Of a stretch of DNA of 64,000 nucleotides, positions 40,739 through 49,434 are shown one piece after another (the stretch's first letter is position 1; the number at the start of each line of letters is the position of its first letter). Position numbers and translations under genes: made by a program. The notes under the pieces were generated by a model, which was given only the letters and a program-made list of their open reading frames with translations, was not told the DNA's origin and ran no database searches. Source of the DNA: CALBTQ01 sp036725605 (lineage in GTDB: Bacteria > Lernaellota > Lernaellaia > Lernaellales > Lernaellaceae); contig DAIMDW010000015.1 in the NCBI GenBank assembly GCA_036725605.1, positions 62,001-126,000 of the forward strand. Direction: 5' to 3'.

Positions 40739-42601
40739 ATGAGTCACTATTTGGTTGACGAGCGGGATGTCAACTTTGTCCTGTTCGACTGGCTGAACAT
40801 CGGCCAGTTGGCTGAACATCCCAAGTTCGCGGAAGTGGGATTCGACGTCGAAACCGCCAAAGGCATGCTGGACACGGCGATCAAGATCGCGAAAGACGTC
40901 GTTGCGCCTTGCAACGAGGAAGGCGACAAGATCGGCGCGAAGTTCGAAAACGGCAACGTCTATGTGCCGCCTTCGTACAAGGGTGCCATGGCCACGTTCG
41001 TGGAAAACGGCTTCATTACGCTCAACGCCAGCCCGGAGTGGGGCGGCTTGGGTTGGCCGTCGGTCGTGAACATGCAGATCATGGAATTCATGTGCGGCGC
41101 CTGCACCGCGTTCACCATGTATCCTGAATTGACCGTCGGCGCGGCGCGGATGTTCGATGCCTTCGCCAGTGACGAGTTGAAGAACAAGTACCTCCCCAAG
41201 ATGTACGACGGCACCTGGGGCGGCACGATGTGCCTGACCGAGCCGGGCGCCGGTTCGGACGTCGGCGCGGTGAAAACCACGGCCAAAGACAACGGCGACG
41301 GCACCTGGACGATCACCGGCACCAAGATCTTCATCAGCTCCGGTGACAACGACATGTTCGAAAACATCATTCACCCGGTGCTGGCCCGCGCCGACGGCAG
41401 CCCCGCCGGCGTCAAGGGCATCAGCCTGTTCCTCGTGCCCAAGTTCCTGGTCAACGATGACGGCAGCCTGGGCGAAGCCAACGATGTCGTGTGCGGCGGC
41501 ATCGAGCACAAAATGGGCATCAAGGGCTCGGCCACCTGCACGCTGAACTTCGGCGAAGGCGGCACGTGCAAAGGCTGGCTGGTCGGCGAACTGAACGAAG
41601 GCATCAAGTACATGTTCATGATGATGAACGAAGCGCGCCTTTACGTCGGTCTGCAGGCGGCCTCGGTGGCCAACACGGCCTACCTGAACGCCCTGAACTA
41701 CGCCAAAGAGCGTATTCAGTTCCGTCACGTCAAAGACATGGCCAAGCACGACGCCCCCGGCGTGCCGATCGTCGAGCACCCCGACGTTCGTCGGATGCTG
41801 ATGTACCAGAAGGCCTTTGCCGAGGGCTTCCGCGCCCTGTTGGCCCGCTGCGCCTTCTACGAGGACCTGGCGAACACGAAGGAAGGCGACCTGCACGACA
41901 AGTACCACGGCTTGGTCGAACTGCTTGTGCCGGTTTGCAAAGCTTACTGCTCCGACTTCGCCTACGATGTCTGCGAGCAGGCGATTCAGGTGTACGGCGG
42001 CTACGGCTTCTGCGCGGAATACCCGGTTGAACAGTATGCCCGCGACACCAAGATCACCTCGCTGTACGAAGGCACCAACGGCATCCAGGCGCTCGACCTG
42101 CTGGGCCGCAAACTTGCCACCAAGGGCGGCATCTTCTTCATGTATTTCATGCAGGAGATGAACGACTTCATCGGCAAGAACGGCAAGCACCCGGTGTTGG
42201 GCGAGTACGTGCAGAAACTGCAGCAGATCCAGGCCGTGCTGGCGCAGACCGTGATGAGCCTGCCCGGCTTCATGAAGAGGGAAAGCTTCAAAGAGAAGCT
42301 CATCCCGGTTCTGTACGCCACTCCGTTCCTGGAGATGTTCGGTCACATCGCGCTGAGCCAGTATCACCTGGAAATGGCCGTCAAGGCTCAGGAAATGCTG
42401 GATGCGCTGTTCGCCGAAAAGGGCGTGGCCGACAACGCCGAAGGCCAGAAAGCGCTGTTGAAGGACAACGACGAAGCTCGTTACCTGTACAACAAAGTCG
42501 TCACCGCCAAGTGGTTTGTGAGCAACATTCTGCCGATGGCCAAGACGATCGCCGATTACTTCAAGACCGGCGACACCAGCGCGTTCGACATCCGCTTCTA
42601 A
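40739..42601 (+). CDS. Acyl-CoA dehydrogenase with extended C-terminal domain
   Basis: 620 residues of the long acyl-CoA dehydrogenase type. The N-terminal helical domain is followed by MCLTEPGAGSDVGAVKTTA and WTITGTKIFISSGDND, the FAD and substrate-binding middle domain, then LNEGIKYMFMMMNEARLYVGLQAA and QVYGGYGFCAEYPVEQYARDT. A further domain after residue about 470 (Acyl-CoA_dh_C-like) distinguishes it from 380-residue members. It would introduce the first double bond in fatty acyl-CoA or a related acyl-CoA, passing electrons to an electron-transfer flavoprotein not encoded here. ATG 40739 has GGGAGGA upstream. Single gene with its own terminator. Confidence 0.94.
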   Translation: MSHYLVDERDVNFVLFDWLNIGQLAEHPKFAEVGFDVETAKGMLDTAIKIAKDVVAPCNEEGDKIGAKFENGNVYVPPSYKGAMATFVENGFITLNASPEWGGLGWPSVVNMQIMEFMCGACTAFTMYPELTVGAARMFDAFASDELKNKYLPKMYDGTWGGTMCLTEPGAGSDVGAVKTTAKDNGDGTWTITGTKIFISSGDNDMFENIIHPVLARADGSPAGVKGISLFLVPKFLVNDDGSLGEANDVVCGGIEHKMGIKGSATCTLNFGEGGTCKGWLVGELNEGIKYMFMMMNEARLYVGLQAASVANTAYLNALNYAKERIQFRHVKDMAKHDAPGVPIVEHPDVRRMLMYQKAFAEGFRALLARCAFYEDLANTKEGDLHDKYHGLVELLVPVCKAYCSDFAYDVCEQAIQVYGGYGFCAEYPVEQYARDTKITSLYEGTNGIQALDLLGRKLATKGGIFFMYFMQEMNDFIGKNGKHPVLGEYVQKLQQIQAVLAQTVMSLPGFMKRESFKEKLIPVLYATPFLEMFGHIALSQYHLEMAVKAQEMLDALFAEKGVADNAEGQKALLKDNDEARYLYNKVVTAKWFVSNILPMAKTIADYFKTGDTSAFDIRF

Positions 42602-42622
42602 GCGTTTGTGCGACAAATCCGA

Positions 42623-42655
42623 GACCCGGGATCGACCGATCCCGGGTCTTTTTTG
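42623..42655 (+). terminator. Strong intrinsic terminator after acyl-CoA dehydrogenase
   Basis: GACCCGGGATC (42623-42633) and GATCCCGGGTC (42638-42648) form a perfect 11-bp stem with a 4-nt loop, followed by TTTTTT. Confidence 0.95.
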
Positions 42656-42660
42656 TATTG

Positions 42661-42688
42661 CCGATAAAGTCTTCCCCGTCTTTATCGG
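42661..42688. repeat. Inverted repeat 1 of a four-hairpin array
   Basis: CCGATAAAG (42661-42669) and CTTTATCGG (42680-42688), perfect 9-bp arms, 10-nt loop. Confidence 0.8.
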
Positions 42689-42697
42689 TTGACGGTC

Positions 42698-42719
42698 GAC
42701 GAAAAGCGCGGTTTTCGTC
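42698..42719. repeat. Inverted repeat 2 of a four-hairpin array
   Basis: GACGAAAA (42698-42705) and TTTTCGTC (42712-42719), perfect 8-bp arms, 6-nt loop. Confidence 0.8.
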
Positions 42720-42725
42720 TCCCTT

Positions 42726-42756
42726 CATTTTCGACAACGGGAAATTGCCGAAAATG
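42726..42756. repeat. Inverted repeat 3 of a four-hairpin array
   Basis: CATTTTCG (42726-42733) and CGAAAATG (42749-42756), perfect 8-bp arms, 15-nt loop. Confidence 0.75.
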
Positions 42757-42793
42757 GCGCTCCGTCCCTGGGTCGCGTTTGGCGGGTCAAGCG

Positions 42794-42824
42794 GCCGAAA
42801 CGGGCCCAACTTGATCTTTTCGGC
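42794..42824. repeat. Inverted repeat 4 of a four-hairpin array
   Basis: GCCGAAA (42794-42800) and TTTCGGC (42818-42824), perfect 7-bp arms, 17-nt loop; a weak TTGATC/TAGCAG promoter-like pair (42811-42839) overlaps it. Confidence 0.6.
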
Positions 42825-42877
42825 AAAAACTGATAGCAGAACCTCTTGTTTTCTGATGAGTTACCATCGGGAGGCCC

Positions 42878-44071
42878 ATGAAGGATCATCTGATCATCTG
42901 CCCGCTGTGCACCAACGAGATCCCGTTCGACTCGGCGCAGTGCCCGTATTGCGGCGCGTTGCTCTCGCCGGGGCCGACGCGCGCCACGCCGATCCTCAAA
43001 GGCGTGGTGTGTCTCAAGTGCGGCGAAAAGAACTACAGCTACGACGAATGCACGTTCTGCGGCCACCCGTTCACCGTCACCTGTCCCGAGTGCGGCGGCG
43101 AGTTGCGCCTGAAGGATCAACAGTGCCCGCAATGCAATTTGTCGATCCGCAAGTTCAGCGCCACGCGGCGCAAGACCGAAAAGGCGACGCACGCGACGGC
43201 GCGCCGGCGCAAACTGCCCGGCGATAAATGGACCTACATCGCGCCGATCGCCCTGGCGGTGATCGTGGTGATCGTCGCGGCGATCTTCTCGCTGAGCGGC
43301 GGCGAACAGGCCGAACCCGAGGAAGAGACGATCAAGGCCGGTGAGCCCAAGGCGATCGACAGCAACGGCGACGGCGTCACCGACCGGTGGGACGTCTTCA
43401 GCGCCAGCGGCAAGGTCAGCGAACGCCGCTTCGACGAAAACAACGACACGGTCGTCGAGAAAATCGAATACTACGACGAAGCCGGAGTGGTCCGGCACGC
43501 GCAACTGGACGAGAACGGCGACGGCGTGTTCGACCTGAGCCAGGTGTTCAATCCCAACGGCAAACTGACGATGGCCTACTCGTTCAACGGCGACGATCGC
43601 CGGCCGACCAAAATCGACTACTTCAGCGCCGTCGGCAATCTGATCGAGCGTTGGGCCGACACCAACGGCGATTACATTTTCGACCGCTACTATCGCTACG
43701 ACGCGCGCGGCCGCCTGATGGCCGAAGGCTCCGACACCAAGGGCAACGGCTTCATCGACCTGGTGCTGGTGTACCGCGGCGACAAACAGATCTACCAGCG
43801 CGAATACGACGCCGAGGGCGACGGCATTTTCGAAAAGGTCGAAACGCTCAACGGCGAAGGCATCCGCATCATTCTGGACGAAGACACCGACGGCAACGGC
43901 ATCATGGACCAGCGCACGTTCTTCCACCTGACCGGTAAGACCCGCTGGGTGCAGTTGGACACCGACGGCGACGGCATTCACGACACCTTCAAATCCTACA
44001 CGCAGGACGGCAAGTACGCGCGCACCGGGCGCGATAGCGACGGCGACGGCAAACCGGATCAGTGGAAATGA
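42878..44071 (+). CDS. Zinc-ribbon / TM / Asp-repeat membrane protein
   Basis: 397 residues. Residues 1-95 hold five CxxC pairs (CPLC, CPYC, CLKC, CTFC, CPEC, CPQC among them), forming two or three zinc ribbons. A TM helix follows near 123-143 (APIALAVIVVIVAAIFSLS). From about 160 to the end there are nine repeats of 20-24 residues with cores such as DSNGDGVTDRWD, DENGDGVFDLSQ, DTDGNGIMDQRT and DTDGDGIHDTFK, EF-hand-loop-like calcium sites. With no signal peptide, the ribbons should be cytoplasmic and the repeats periplasmic. Function unknown; might sense or anchor. ATG 42878 has GGGAGG upstream. It overlaps the next gene (ATGA). Confidence 0.82.
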   Translation: MKDHLIICPLCTNEIPFDSAQCPYCGALLSPGPTRATPILKGVVCLKCGEKNYSYDECTFCGHPFTVTCPECGGELRLKDQQCPQCNLSIRKFSATRRKTEKATHATARRRKLPGDKWTYIAPIALAVIVVIVAAIFSLSGGEQAEPEEETIKAGEPKAIDSNGDGVTDRWDVFSASGKVSERRFDENNDTVVEKIEYYDEAGVVRHAQLDENGDGVFDLSQVFNPNGKLTMAYSFNGDDRRPTKIDYFSAVGNLIERWADTNGDYIFDRYYRYDARGRLMAEGSDTKGNGFIDLVLVYRGDKQIYQREYDAEGDGIFEKVETLNGEGIRIILDEDTDGNGIMDQRTFFHLTGKTRWVQLDTDGDGIHDTFKSYTQDGKYARTGRDSDGDGKPDQWK

Positions 44072-45174
44072 CCTCCACCTATTTCGAAGAGCAAACCCCG
44101 CGCAGCCCGTTGGTTTCGTACGCGATCGGCGCGCTGGTTATTTACCTGGCGCTGTTCGCCGGCTTTCATTTGCTCATCTGGGCCTGGGGGGCGAACGATC
44201 TGCCCGCGCAGGCCAGCCCGGCGGTGGAGATCGATCCCGCTTTTCCCGCGCCGCAGGTGCTGCACCACACGCCGGTGACGGTCGGCGATTTCGCCCTGGC
44301 CGTGCCGTACCAGGGCGGCATTTATGAAATTGCCGACGTGCTGCCGCCCGAGCTGACCGTCGTCTATCACGATCAGGAGCAAACGCGCGAGGCGCAGGTG
44401 GTCGTATTCGCCCGAGCGCAACGCAACTGGTGGCGGATGCTCGCGCCGTTTCCTGCCGCGCGCCTGGCGCGGGACGCCGACTCGGCCGACGATCTGATCG
44501 AAATCCTGAGCGTGGGCAATCATCCGAGCGTCGGCGAGCGCATCTTCTTCTGGCGGCTGGTCGGTTGGTTCGGCAAGCGGCAGTTGAAAACGCTGATCGC
44601 CAAGGAAGCCGGCGACGGCCGCTTGGTGCGTCTGTGGCTGTTGCATCGCGACGGGCGGGAGATCGTCGGGCGCGAATACGAAAACGCCGCGCGGCCGGGA
44701 CGCCTGGTGGCCGTGTCGCTGTTGCAGGGCGAGCGCCAGGTGGATCTTCGCTTCGCTTTCGACAGTGCCGATCCCAAGAACATGGCGCTGGTCAACGCCT
44801 ATCTGGAAGCGGTGCGCCTCGACGAAACGCCGCCGCCCGACAACGAACGCGGCTTGTTGGCGTGCGAGCAATTGCCCGCCGCGTCGCTGACCGCCGCCGC
44901 GCGGTTGTGCCGCGAGGTTTTTCTGGCCGCGCAATGGACCGTCGAGGAGGGCGACTTGACGATTGCCCGGCGGTTGTATGATGTGTACCGACAGTTTCAC
45001 GTGCCGGCCGGTCTGGCGGCGTTGCAGGATGTGCTGACGCTGACGCGCGACGAGAGTCCGCAGATCGGACGTTTGGTGCGGGAAATCGAGGAAACCCGCG
45101 AACGCTTCGCGCGCGAACAGGCCGCCGCGGCGTTGGCGGAAGCCAATGAGAACGAGCAAGAGGAAAAGCCATGA
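44068..45174 (+). CDS. Hypothetical membrane-anchored protein
   Basis: 368 residues, not recognised. One N-terminal TM segment (SYAIGALVIYLALFAGFHLLIWAW) followed by a periplasmic domain of about 320 residues with mixed strands and helices (LAVPYQGGIYEIADVLPPELTVVYH, RLVRLWLLHRDGREIVG) and a charged Glu/Asn C-terminus. The ATG at 44068 overlaps the preceding stop (ATGA), and the 3' end overlaps lpdA (ATGA), so three genes are translationally coupled. It is likely a partner of the zinc-ribbon/Asp-repeat protein. Confidence 0.7.
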   Translation: MTSTYFEEQTPRSPLVSYAIGALVIYLALFAGFHLLIWAWGANDLPAQASPAVEIDPAFPAPQVLHHTPVTVGDFALAVPYQGGIYEIADVLPPELTVVYHDQEQTREAQVVVFARAQRNWWRMLAPFPAARLARDADSADDLIEILSVGNHPSVGERIFFWRLVGWFGKRQLKTLIAKEAGDGRLVRLWLLHRDGREIVGREYENAARPGRLVAVSLLQGERQVDLRFAFDSADPKNMALVNAYLEAVRLDETPPPDNERGLLACEQLPAASLTAAARLCREVFLAAQWTVEEGDLTIARRLYDVYRQFHVPAGLAALQDVLTLTRDESPQIGRLVREIEETRERFAREQAAAALAEANENEQEEKP

Positions 45175-46577
45175 GCGATGCAACGTATGATCTGGCGGTG
45201 ATCGGCGCCGGGCCGGGCGGTTACGTGGCCGGCATCCGCGCCGCGCAACACGGTTTGTCCACGGTGGTCATCGAGGCGGAAAATCTGGGCGGCGAATGCC
45301 TCAACCACGGCTGCATTCCCAGCAAGGCGCTGATCCACGCGGCCGACCATTACGCGGGCCTGGATAAACTCAAGACCTTCGGCATCACCGTCGAGAACGC
45401 GGCGATCGACTACGGCACGGCGGTCAAGTGGAAGGACCGGATCGTCAAGCGCCTGACCACCGGCGTGGGCACGTTGCTCAAGGCGGCGGGCGCGACGATC
45501 ATCGAGGGGCGCGCACGGTTCGTCGCCGGCGACGTGCTGGAAGTGGAAACGGCCGAGGGCACGCAGCGTATCCAAGCCGCGCACACGATCATCGCCACCG
45601 GCGCGCGGTCGATCGAAATTCCCGCGCTGCCCTTCGACGGGCGGACGATCATCGACAATCGCGCGGCCTTGGCGCTCACCGAAATTCCGCCGCGGTTGAT
45701 CGTTATCGGCGGCGGGTACATCGGCCTGGAAATGGGCATCGTGTTCGCCAAACTCGGCAGCCGGGTGACCGTCGTCGAGTTGACCGAAGCCCTGCTGCCG
45801 ACCTCGCCGAGCGAAGCGGTGAAGGTGGTCGAGCGCAACCTGCGGCGGATGAAAATCAAAACGATGCTCGGCGCGAAAGCGGCTGGCGTGACGATCGACA
45901 ACGGCGTCGCCGCGCTGACCGTGCGCGACACCCAGGGCAATGAACAAGTACTGGAAGCGGAGAAAATCCTGGTGACCGTCGGGCGTCGGCCGAACACCGA
46001 AAATCTCGGGTTGGAAAACACCGGGGTCACGCTGGACAAGCGCGGCTTCGTCGAGGTCGATCCGCAGCGGCGCACGAGCGACGAGAAAATCTGGGCCATC
46101 GGCGATGTTGCGGGCGGTCCGCTGCTGGCGCACAAAGCCAGCGCCGAGGCGTTGGTGGCCGCCGACGCCATCGCCGGCAAGGAAACGATTTTCGCGCCGC
46201 AAGCGATCGCCGCGGTGGTCTTCACCGATCCGGAAATCGCCACGGTCGGCCTGACGGTCGAGGAGGCCAAGGAGCAGGGGATTCCGGCGGCGGAAGCCGA
46301 ATTTCCCTTCCTGGCGCTGGGGCGCTCGCTGACGATGAACAACAGCGACGGTTACTGCAAGTGGATCTTCCGCGGCGACGATCACACGATTCTCGGTTGC
46401 GAGATCGTCGGCCCGGAAGCCTCCAACCTCATCGGCGAGGGCGCGTTGGCGGTGGAAAAACAGTTGAAGCTCGAAGATGTCGCCGGCACGATTCACGCGC
46501 ATCCGACGCTGCCCGAAGGGTTGGCCGAAGCCGCCGACCTGGGCCTGGGGCATCCGCTGCATTTGCCGAAAAGGTAG
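45171..46577 (+). CDS. lpdA: Dihydrolipoyl dehydrogenase
   Basis: 468-residue flavoprotein disulfide reductase. N-terminal FAD site IGAGPGGYVAGIRAAQ, redox-active disulfide in GGECLNHGCIPSKAL (CxxxxC), NAD site IGGGYIGLEMG, second FAD motif WAIGDVAGGPLLAHKA, and the C-terminal HAHPTLPEG with the catalytic His-Glu pair. It reoxidises dihydrolipoyl groups of 2-oxoacid dehydrogenase complexes or the glycine cleavage H protein. No E1, E2 or gcv gene is nearby; it is instead coupled by a 4-nt overlap to two envelope proteins. A terminator follows. Confidence 0.96.
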   Translation: MSDATYDLAVIGAGPGGYVAGIRAAQHGLSTVVIEAENLGGECLNHGCIPSKALIHAADHYAGLDKLKTFGITVENAAIDYGTAVKWKDRIVKRLTTGVGTLLKAAGATIIEGRARFVAGDVLEVETAEGTQRIQAAHTIIATGARSIEIPALPFDGRTIIDNRAALALTEIPPRLIVIGGGYIGLEMGIVFAKLGSRVTVVELTEALLPTSPSEAVKVVERNLRRMKIKTMLGAKAAGVTIDNGVAALTVRDTQGNEQVLEAEKILVTVGRRPNTENLGLENTGVTLDKRGFVEVDPQRRTSDEKIWAIGDVAGGPLLAHKASAEALVAADAIAGKETIFAPQAIAAVVFTDPEIATVGLTVEEAKEQGIPAAEAEFPFLALGRSLTMNNSDGYCKWIFRGDDHTILGCEIVGPEASNLIGEGALAVEKQLKLEDVAGTIHAHPTLPEGLAEAADLGLGHPLHLPKR

Positions 46578-46579
46578 AC

Positions 46580-46611
46580 AAAAAAAGGGGGCGAGATCGT
46601 CGCCCCCTCTT
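46580..46611. terminator. Bidirectional intrinsic terminator
   Basis: AAAAAAA, then GGGGGCGA (46587-46594) and TCGCCCCC (46600-46607) with a 5-nt loop, then TCTTT. It ends lpdA on the plus strand and, through the A-tract, the Ig-lipoprotein transcript on the minus strand. Confidence 0.9.
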
Positions 46612-46628
46612 TCATGAACAGATAACCG

Positions 46629-49415
46629 TTAGAAAGCGTTCCACCAATCCAGCGGCCCGAGACTCGTGGTGCGCATGTTGATCGTGGTGGGCACCGGCAA
46701 CGGCAGCACCCAACCGACCAGCGGGATTTCCAGATTCATCGTCATCGAAGTGTTGGCGTTGATGTCGGCCAGCATCTTGCCGTCGTCGGTAAAGCTGAGT
46801 TCGCCCACGGCGTCGAGGTTGAACTCGTTGACCAACGCCTCGTTGAAGAAGGCGTTGTCGAGCGTGAGCACCTGCGTCATCGAGATGTTCATCTGCGGCG
46901 AGCCGTTGACGCCTGTGACCGTCGGCGCGTTGCCCATGCCGACCACGTCGATCAAGATGCGGCCCATCGGATCGAACATGCCGTTTTCCTTTTCCTTGGA
47001 CAGCTCGTCCGGATTGATCAGTCCGCCGATGAAATCGAGGATCGCTTCGAGCGTCAGCCCCGTGCTGGTGGCGTGCATGAAGTTGCCCGAAATCAACTCG
47101 ATGTCCATGAAGGGCTGGCCTTCCAGGTCGTAATCGAGTCCGTGGATCCAGGAAACCATGTAGCCCGCCGCGTAAGCGTTTTCCGGAATCAGCGAGCCCA
47201 TCATATTGAAGTAATTGCAGTCGGGCGTCGGCTTGACCTCGGTGTTGTCGATGTAGCCCGAACCGTCGCGGTCAACCAGCGGATCGATCGCCAGCACCAG
47301 CGGCACCCAGCTATTGGCGGCGGCGGCGACGAAGTCGATCCAGATTTCCTCCACGCCTTCCATGCCGCCGGGCGAATGATCGTAGTCGAGATCCAGCCCG
47401 ATGCCCATGTAGTTGGTCACGTCCTTGGAAATCGCCAGGCGATAGTAGTGACCGGGAATCAGGTCTTGGTTCGGATAGAACGAATAGCGATACCACTGCT
47501 TGACCAGCGTGCCGGGGACATTGGTGATGCCCGCGGAGAGGTCGAGCACGCGGAAGGTATCGCCCAGAATGATCGTGTCCGGGTCCATGATCTGGCTGAA
47601 GAACACTTCGACGGGGAAGTGCCCCGGCATCGACGGACTCAGGCCGTTGCCCGGGTTGGTCGTGCCCAGATACGGCGGTTCGCCGGACCATTCGATCGCC
47701 CCGGTGCCGAACAGCACGATCTTTTCTTCGCTCAGCACGTTGCCGTGCAGATCGGCCAGACCGGCGCCGACGATGATGCGGTAGGTCGTATCGGCCTCCA
47801 GCGGCGCGCGGGGAATCAACAAAACCTTGGGGCCGTTGACCAGCAGGTCGCAGGCAATCGGCGCGCCGTTGATTTTACGCAGGCCGATGAAGGAGCGTGC
47901 GCTGACCGATTCCACCGGCTCGTCGAACACGAGAGAAATCGGATCGCCCAGGCGCACGTTTTGCGAACCCGGCGTGGGTGAAGTCACGCGAATGGAAGGC
48001 GGAGCGGTGTCGACCGGCATTTCGAGGAACTCGATCGCGTCGTGCATTTCCAGGCTCATGCGCGTGGAGATGCGCTCGCCGAGCACGAAGATTTCCGCGA
48101 CGCCGGCCATCTGCATGACCAGCCGTCCGCTTTCCTTGTCGACGAAAACCTGCCCGTAAAGCTGCGTGCCCAGAATGTTCTGCGCCATCATCACGTTGGT
48201 GTTGTCGTCTTCGGTGGTGATGGCCGAGTCGAACAGCAACGTCAGGTAGGTCGGTCCGCCGACGACGGACGTGAACGCGTCCGAGCGCGCCATGAAACCG
48301 ACCGCGTCGGTGAGCACGTGAATCGTAATCGCGCCGGTTTCCAGACCGGTGTCGATCTGGCCGCCCAACGTCGCGCCCAACGAGGTGGCGCGCAGTTGCT
48401 GGCCGGCGCGAATGACGATGGGGATGAAGTCGGGATGATCGGCCGTGGCGCACTGCTCGGCTTCCATCTGCCCGCTCATGAAGACCGAGCTGTCGCCCAG
48501 CAGATCGCTGTAGGTCTTCATCGAGTTGGTGTGGTTGCCGGTCAACGGATGGTAGGGCAGATCCTCGGGCGAAGCGGCGGGTTCGCAGGAGCTGAACTCG
48601 CCGGTCGTCGGGCAATTCTCCACGCGCAGCACCGCGTGCGGATAGCTGTTGCGCACATCGTATTCGTAGGTCTGATCCTCGCCCAGATTCTCGCCGTTGA
48701 TGTCGGTCAGGCCCGCGCCGAAGGTCATGACGTACTTGCCGGCGGGCAGATCTTCGGCCGGGTCGAAAACAATCTGATTGCCGTGGAAGAACAGGTTGCC
48801 GGCCACCAGGGCGCCGGCGGCGTCGGTGAAGGTCACCGTCTCGCCGTAGACGATCGAATCCTGCGCCAGCGGTTCGGAGAAGAAGGCGCGGAAGGTTTGC
48901 ACGTCGAACACCAGGTCGCTGGCCGGATCGGGCATGACCGTGGTGATCGCCGGACGCAGGCCGTCCAGCGGACGATCGGCCATCGTGTCGAACGCCAAAA
49001 AGAGACCGTCGGTCGGAATGTCGGCCTTTTCACCGTCGGCGCTGTAGATTTCGGAGGAAACCCACAGCTCGTAGCGGTGCATCGGCAGCAACTGGTTTTG
49101 CGGCGTGATGATCAACGACGGTCCCTGGATGCGCACCGCAACCGGAATGACGGTCAGTGTCTGGTTGTCGTTCACGACTTGCAGGCGAACCATGCCGAGG
49201 TTGATGTTGTCGGCCAGCGTTTTATTGAAGCGAATGACCATCGCGCCGGTGAGCGGAAACTCGCGCATCATGTGCGGCGGATAGGTGTACGTCGCGGTGA
49301 AGGGCAGTTCATCGGATGCCGGCCGGTAGGTGTCGTCGTATTTCGTTTCGCAACCGGCGACGACTATCGCCAGAGCGAAGGCCAAGAACAGGAAAAGAAA
49401 TACACGATTTTTCAT
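46629..49415 (-). CDS. Large lipoprotein with SbsA-type Ig-like domains
   Basis: 928 residues. The leader ends in LAIVVAGC (Cys near 22). At least four bacterial Ig-like (Big_5/SbsA) modules can be seen: about 35-145 (FPLTGAMVIRFNKTLAD, LLPMHRYELWVSS), 160-265 (DVQTFRAFFSEPLAQD, DLPAGKYVMTFGAGLTDINGE), 485-590 (PGSQNVRLGDPISLVFDEPV, PLEADTTYRIIVGAGLADLHG) and 600-720. The remainder (265-480, 720-928) is unrecognised; the last part resembles a lipid-binding-type beta domain (LVGWVLPLPVP). A surface or periplasmic structural protein is likely. It is 19 nt downstream of the FadL-type gene on the same strand. Confidence 0.85.
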   Translation of the reverse strand: MKNRVFLFLFLAFALAIVVAGCETKYDDTYRPASDELPFTATYTYPPHMMREFPLTGAMVIRFNKTLADNINLGMVRLQVVNDNQTLTVIPVAVRIQGPSLIITPQNQLLPMHRYELWVSSEIYSADGEKADIPTDGLFLAFDTMADRPLDGLRPAITTVMPDPASDLVFDVQTFRAFFSEPLAQDSIVYGETVTFTDAAGALVAGNLFFHGNQIVFDPAEDLPAGKYVMTFGAGLTDINGENLGEDQTYEYDVRNSYPHAVLRVENCPTTGEFSSCEPAASPEDLPYHPLTGNHTNSMKTYSDLLGDSSVFMSGQMEAEQCATADHPDFIPIVIRAGQQLRATSLGATLGGQIDTGLETGAITIHVLTDAVGFMARSDAFTSVVGGPTYLTLLFDSAITTEDDNTNVMMAQNILGTQLYGQVFVDKESGRLVMQMAGVAEIFVLGERISTRMSLEMHDAIEFLEMPVDTAPPSIRVTSPTPGSQNVRLGDPISLVFDEPVESVSARSFIGLRKINGAPIACDLLVNGPKVLLIPRAPLEADTTYRIIVGAGLADLHGNVLSEEKIVLFGTGAIEWSGEPPYLGTTNPGNGLSPSMPGHFPVEVFFSQIMDPDTIILGDTFRVLDLSAGITNVPGTLVKQWYRYSFYPNQDLIPGHYYRLAISKDVTNYMGIGLDLDYDHSPGGMEGVEEIWIDFVAAAANSWVPLVLAIDPLVDRDGSGYIDNTEVKPTPDCNYFNMMGSLIPENAYAAGYMVSWIHGLDYDLEGQPFMDIELISGNFMHATSTGLTLEAILDFIGGLINPDELSKEKENGMFDPMGRILIDVVGMGNAPTVTGVNGSPQMNISMTQVLTLDNAFFNEALVNEFNLDAVGELSFTDDGKMLADINANTSMTMNLEIPLVGWVLPLPVPTTINMRTTSLGPLDWWNAF

Positions 49416-49434
49416 GCGTACCTCCTTTCCTCGG

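Noticed and set aside
40736..42616. 626-codon minus-strand frame covering the acyl-CoA dehydrogenase
   Set aside because: The plus strand encodes a complete conserved enzyme; the antisense has no domain or ribosome site.
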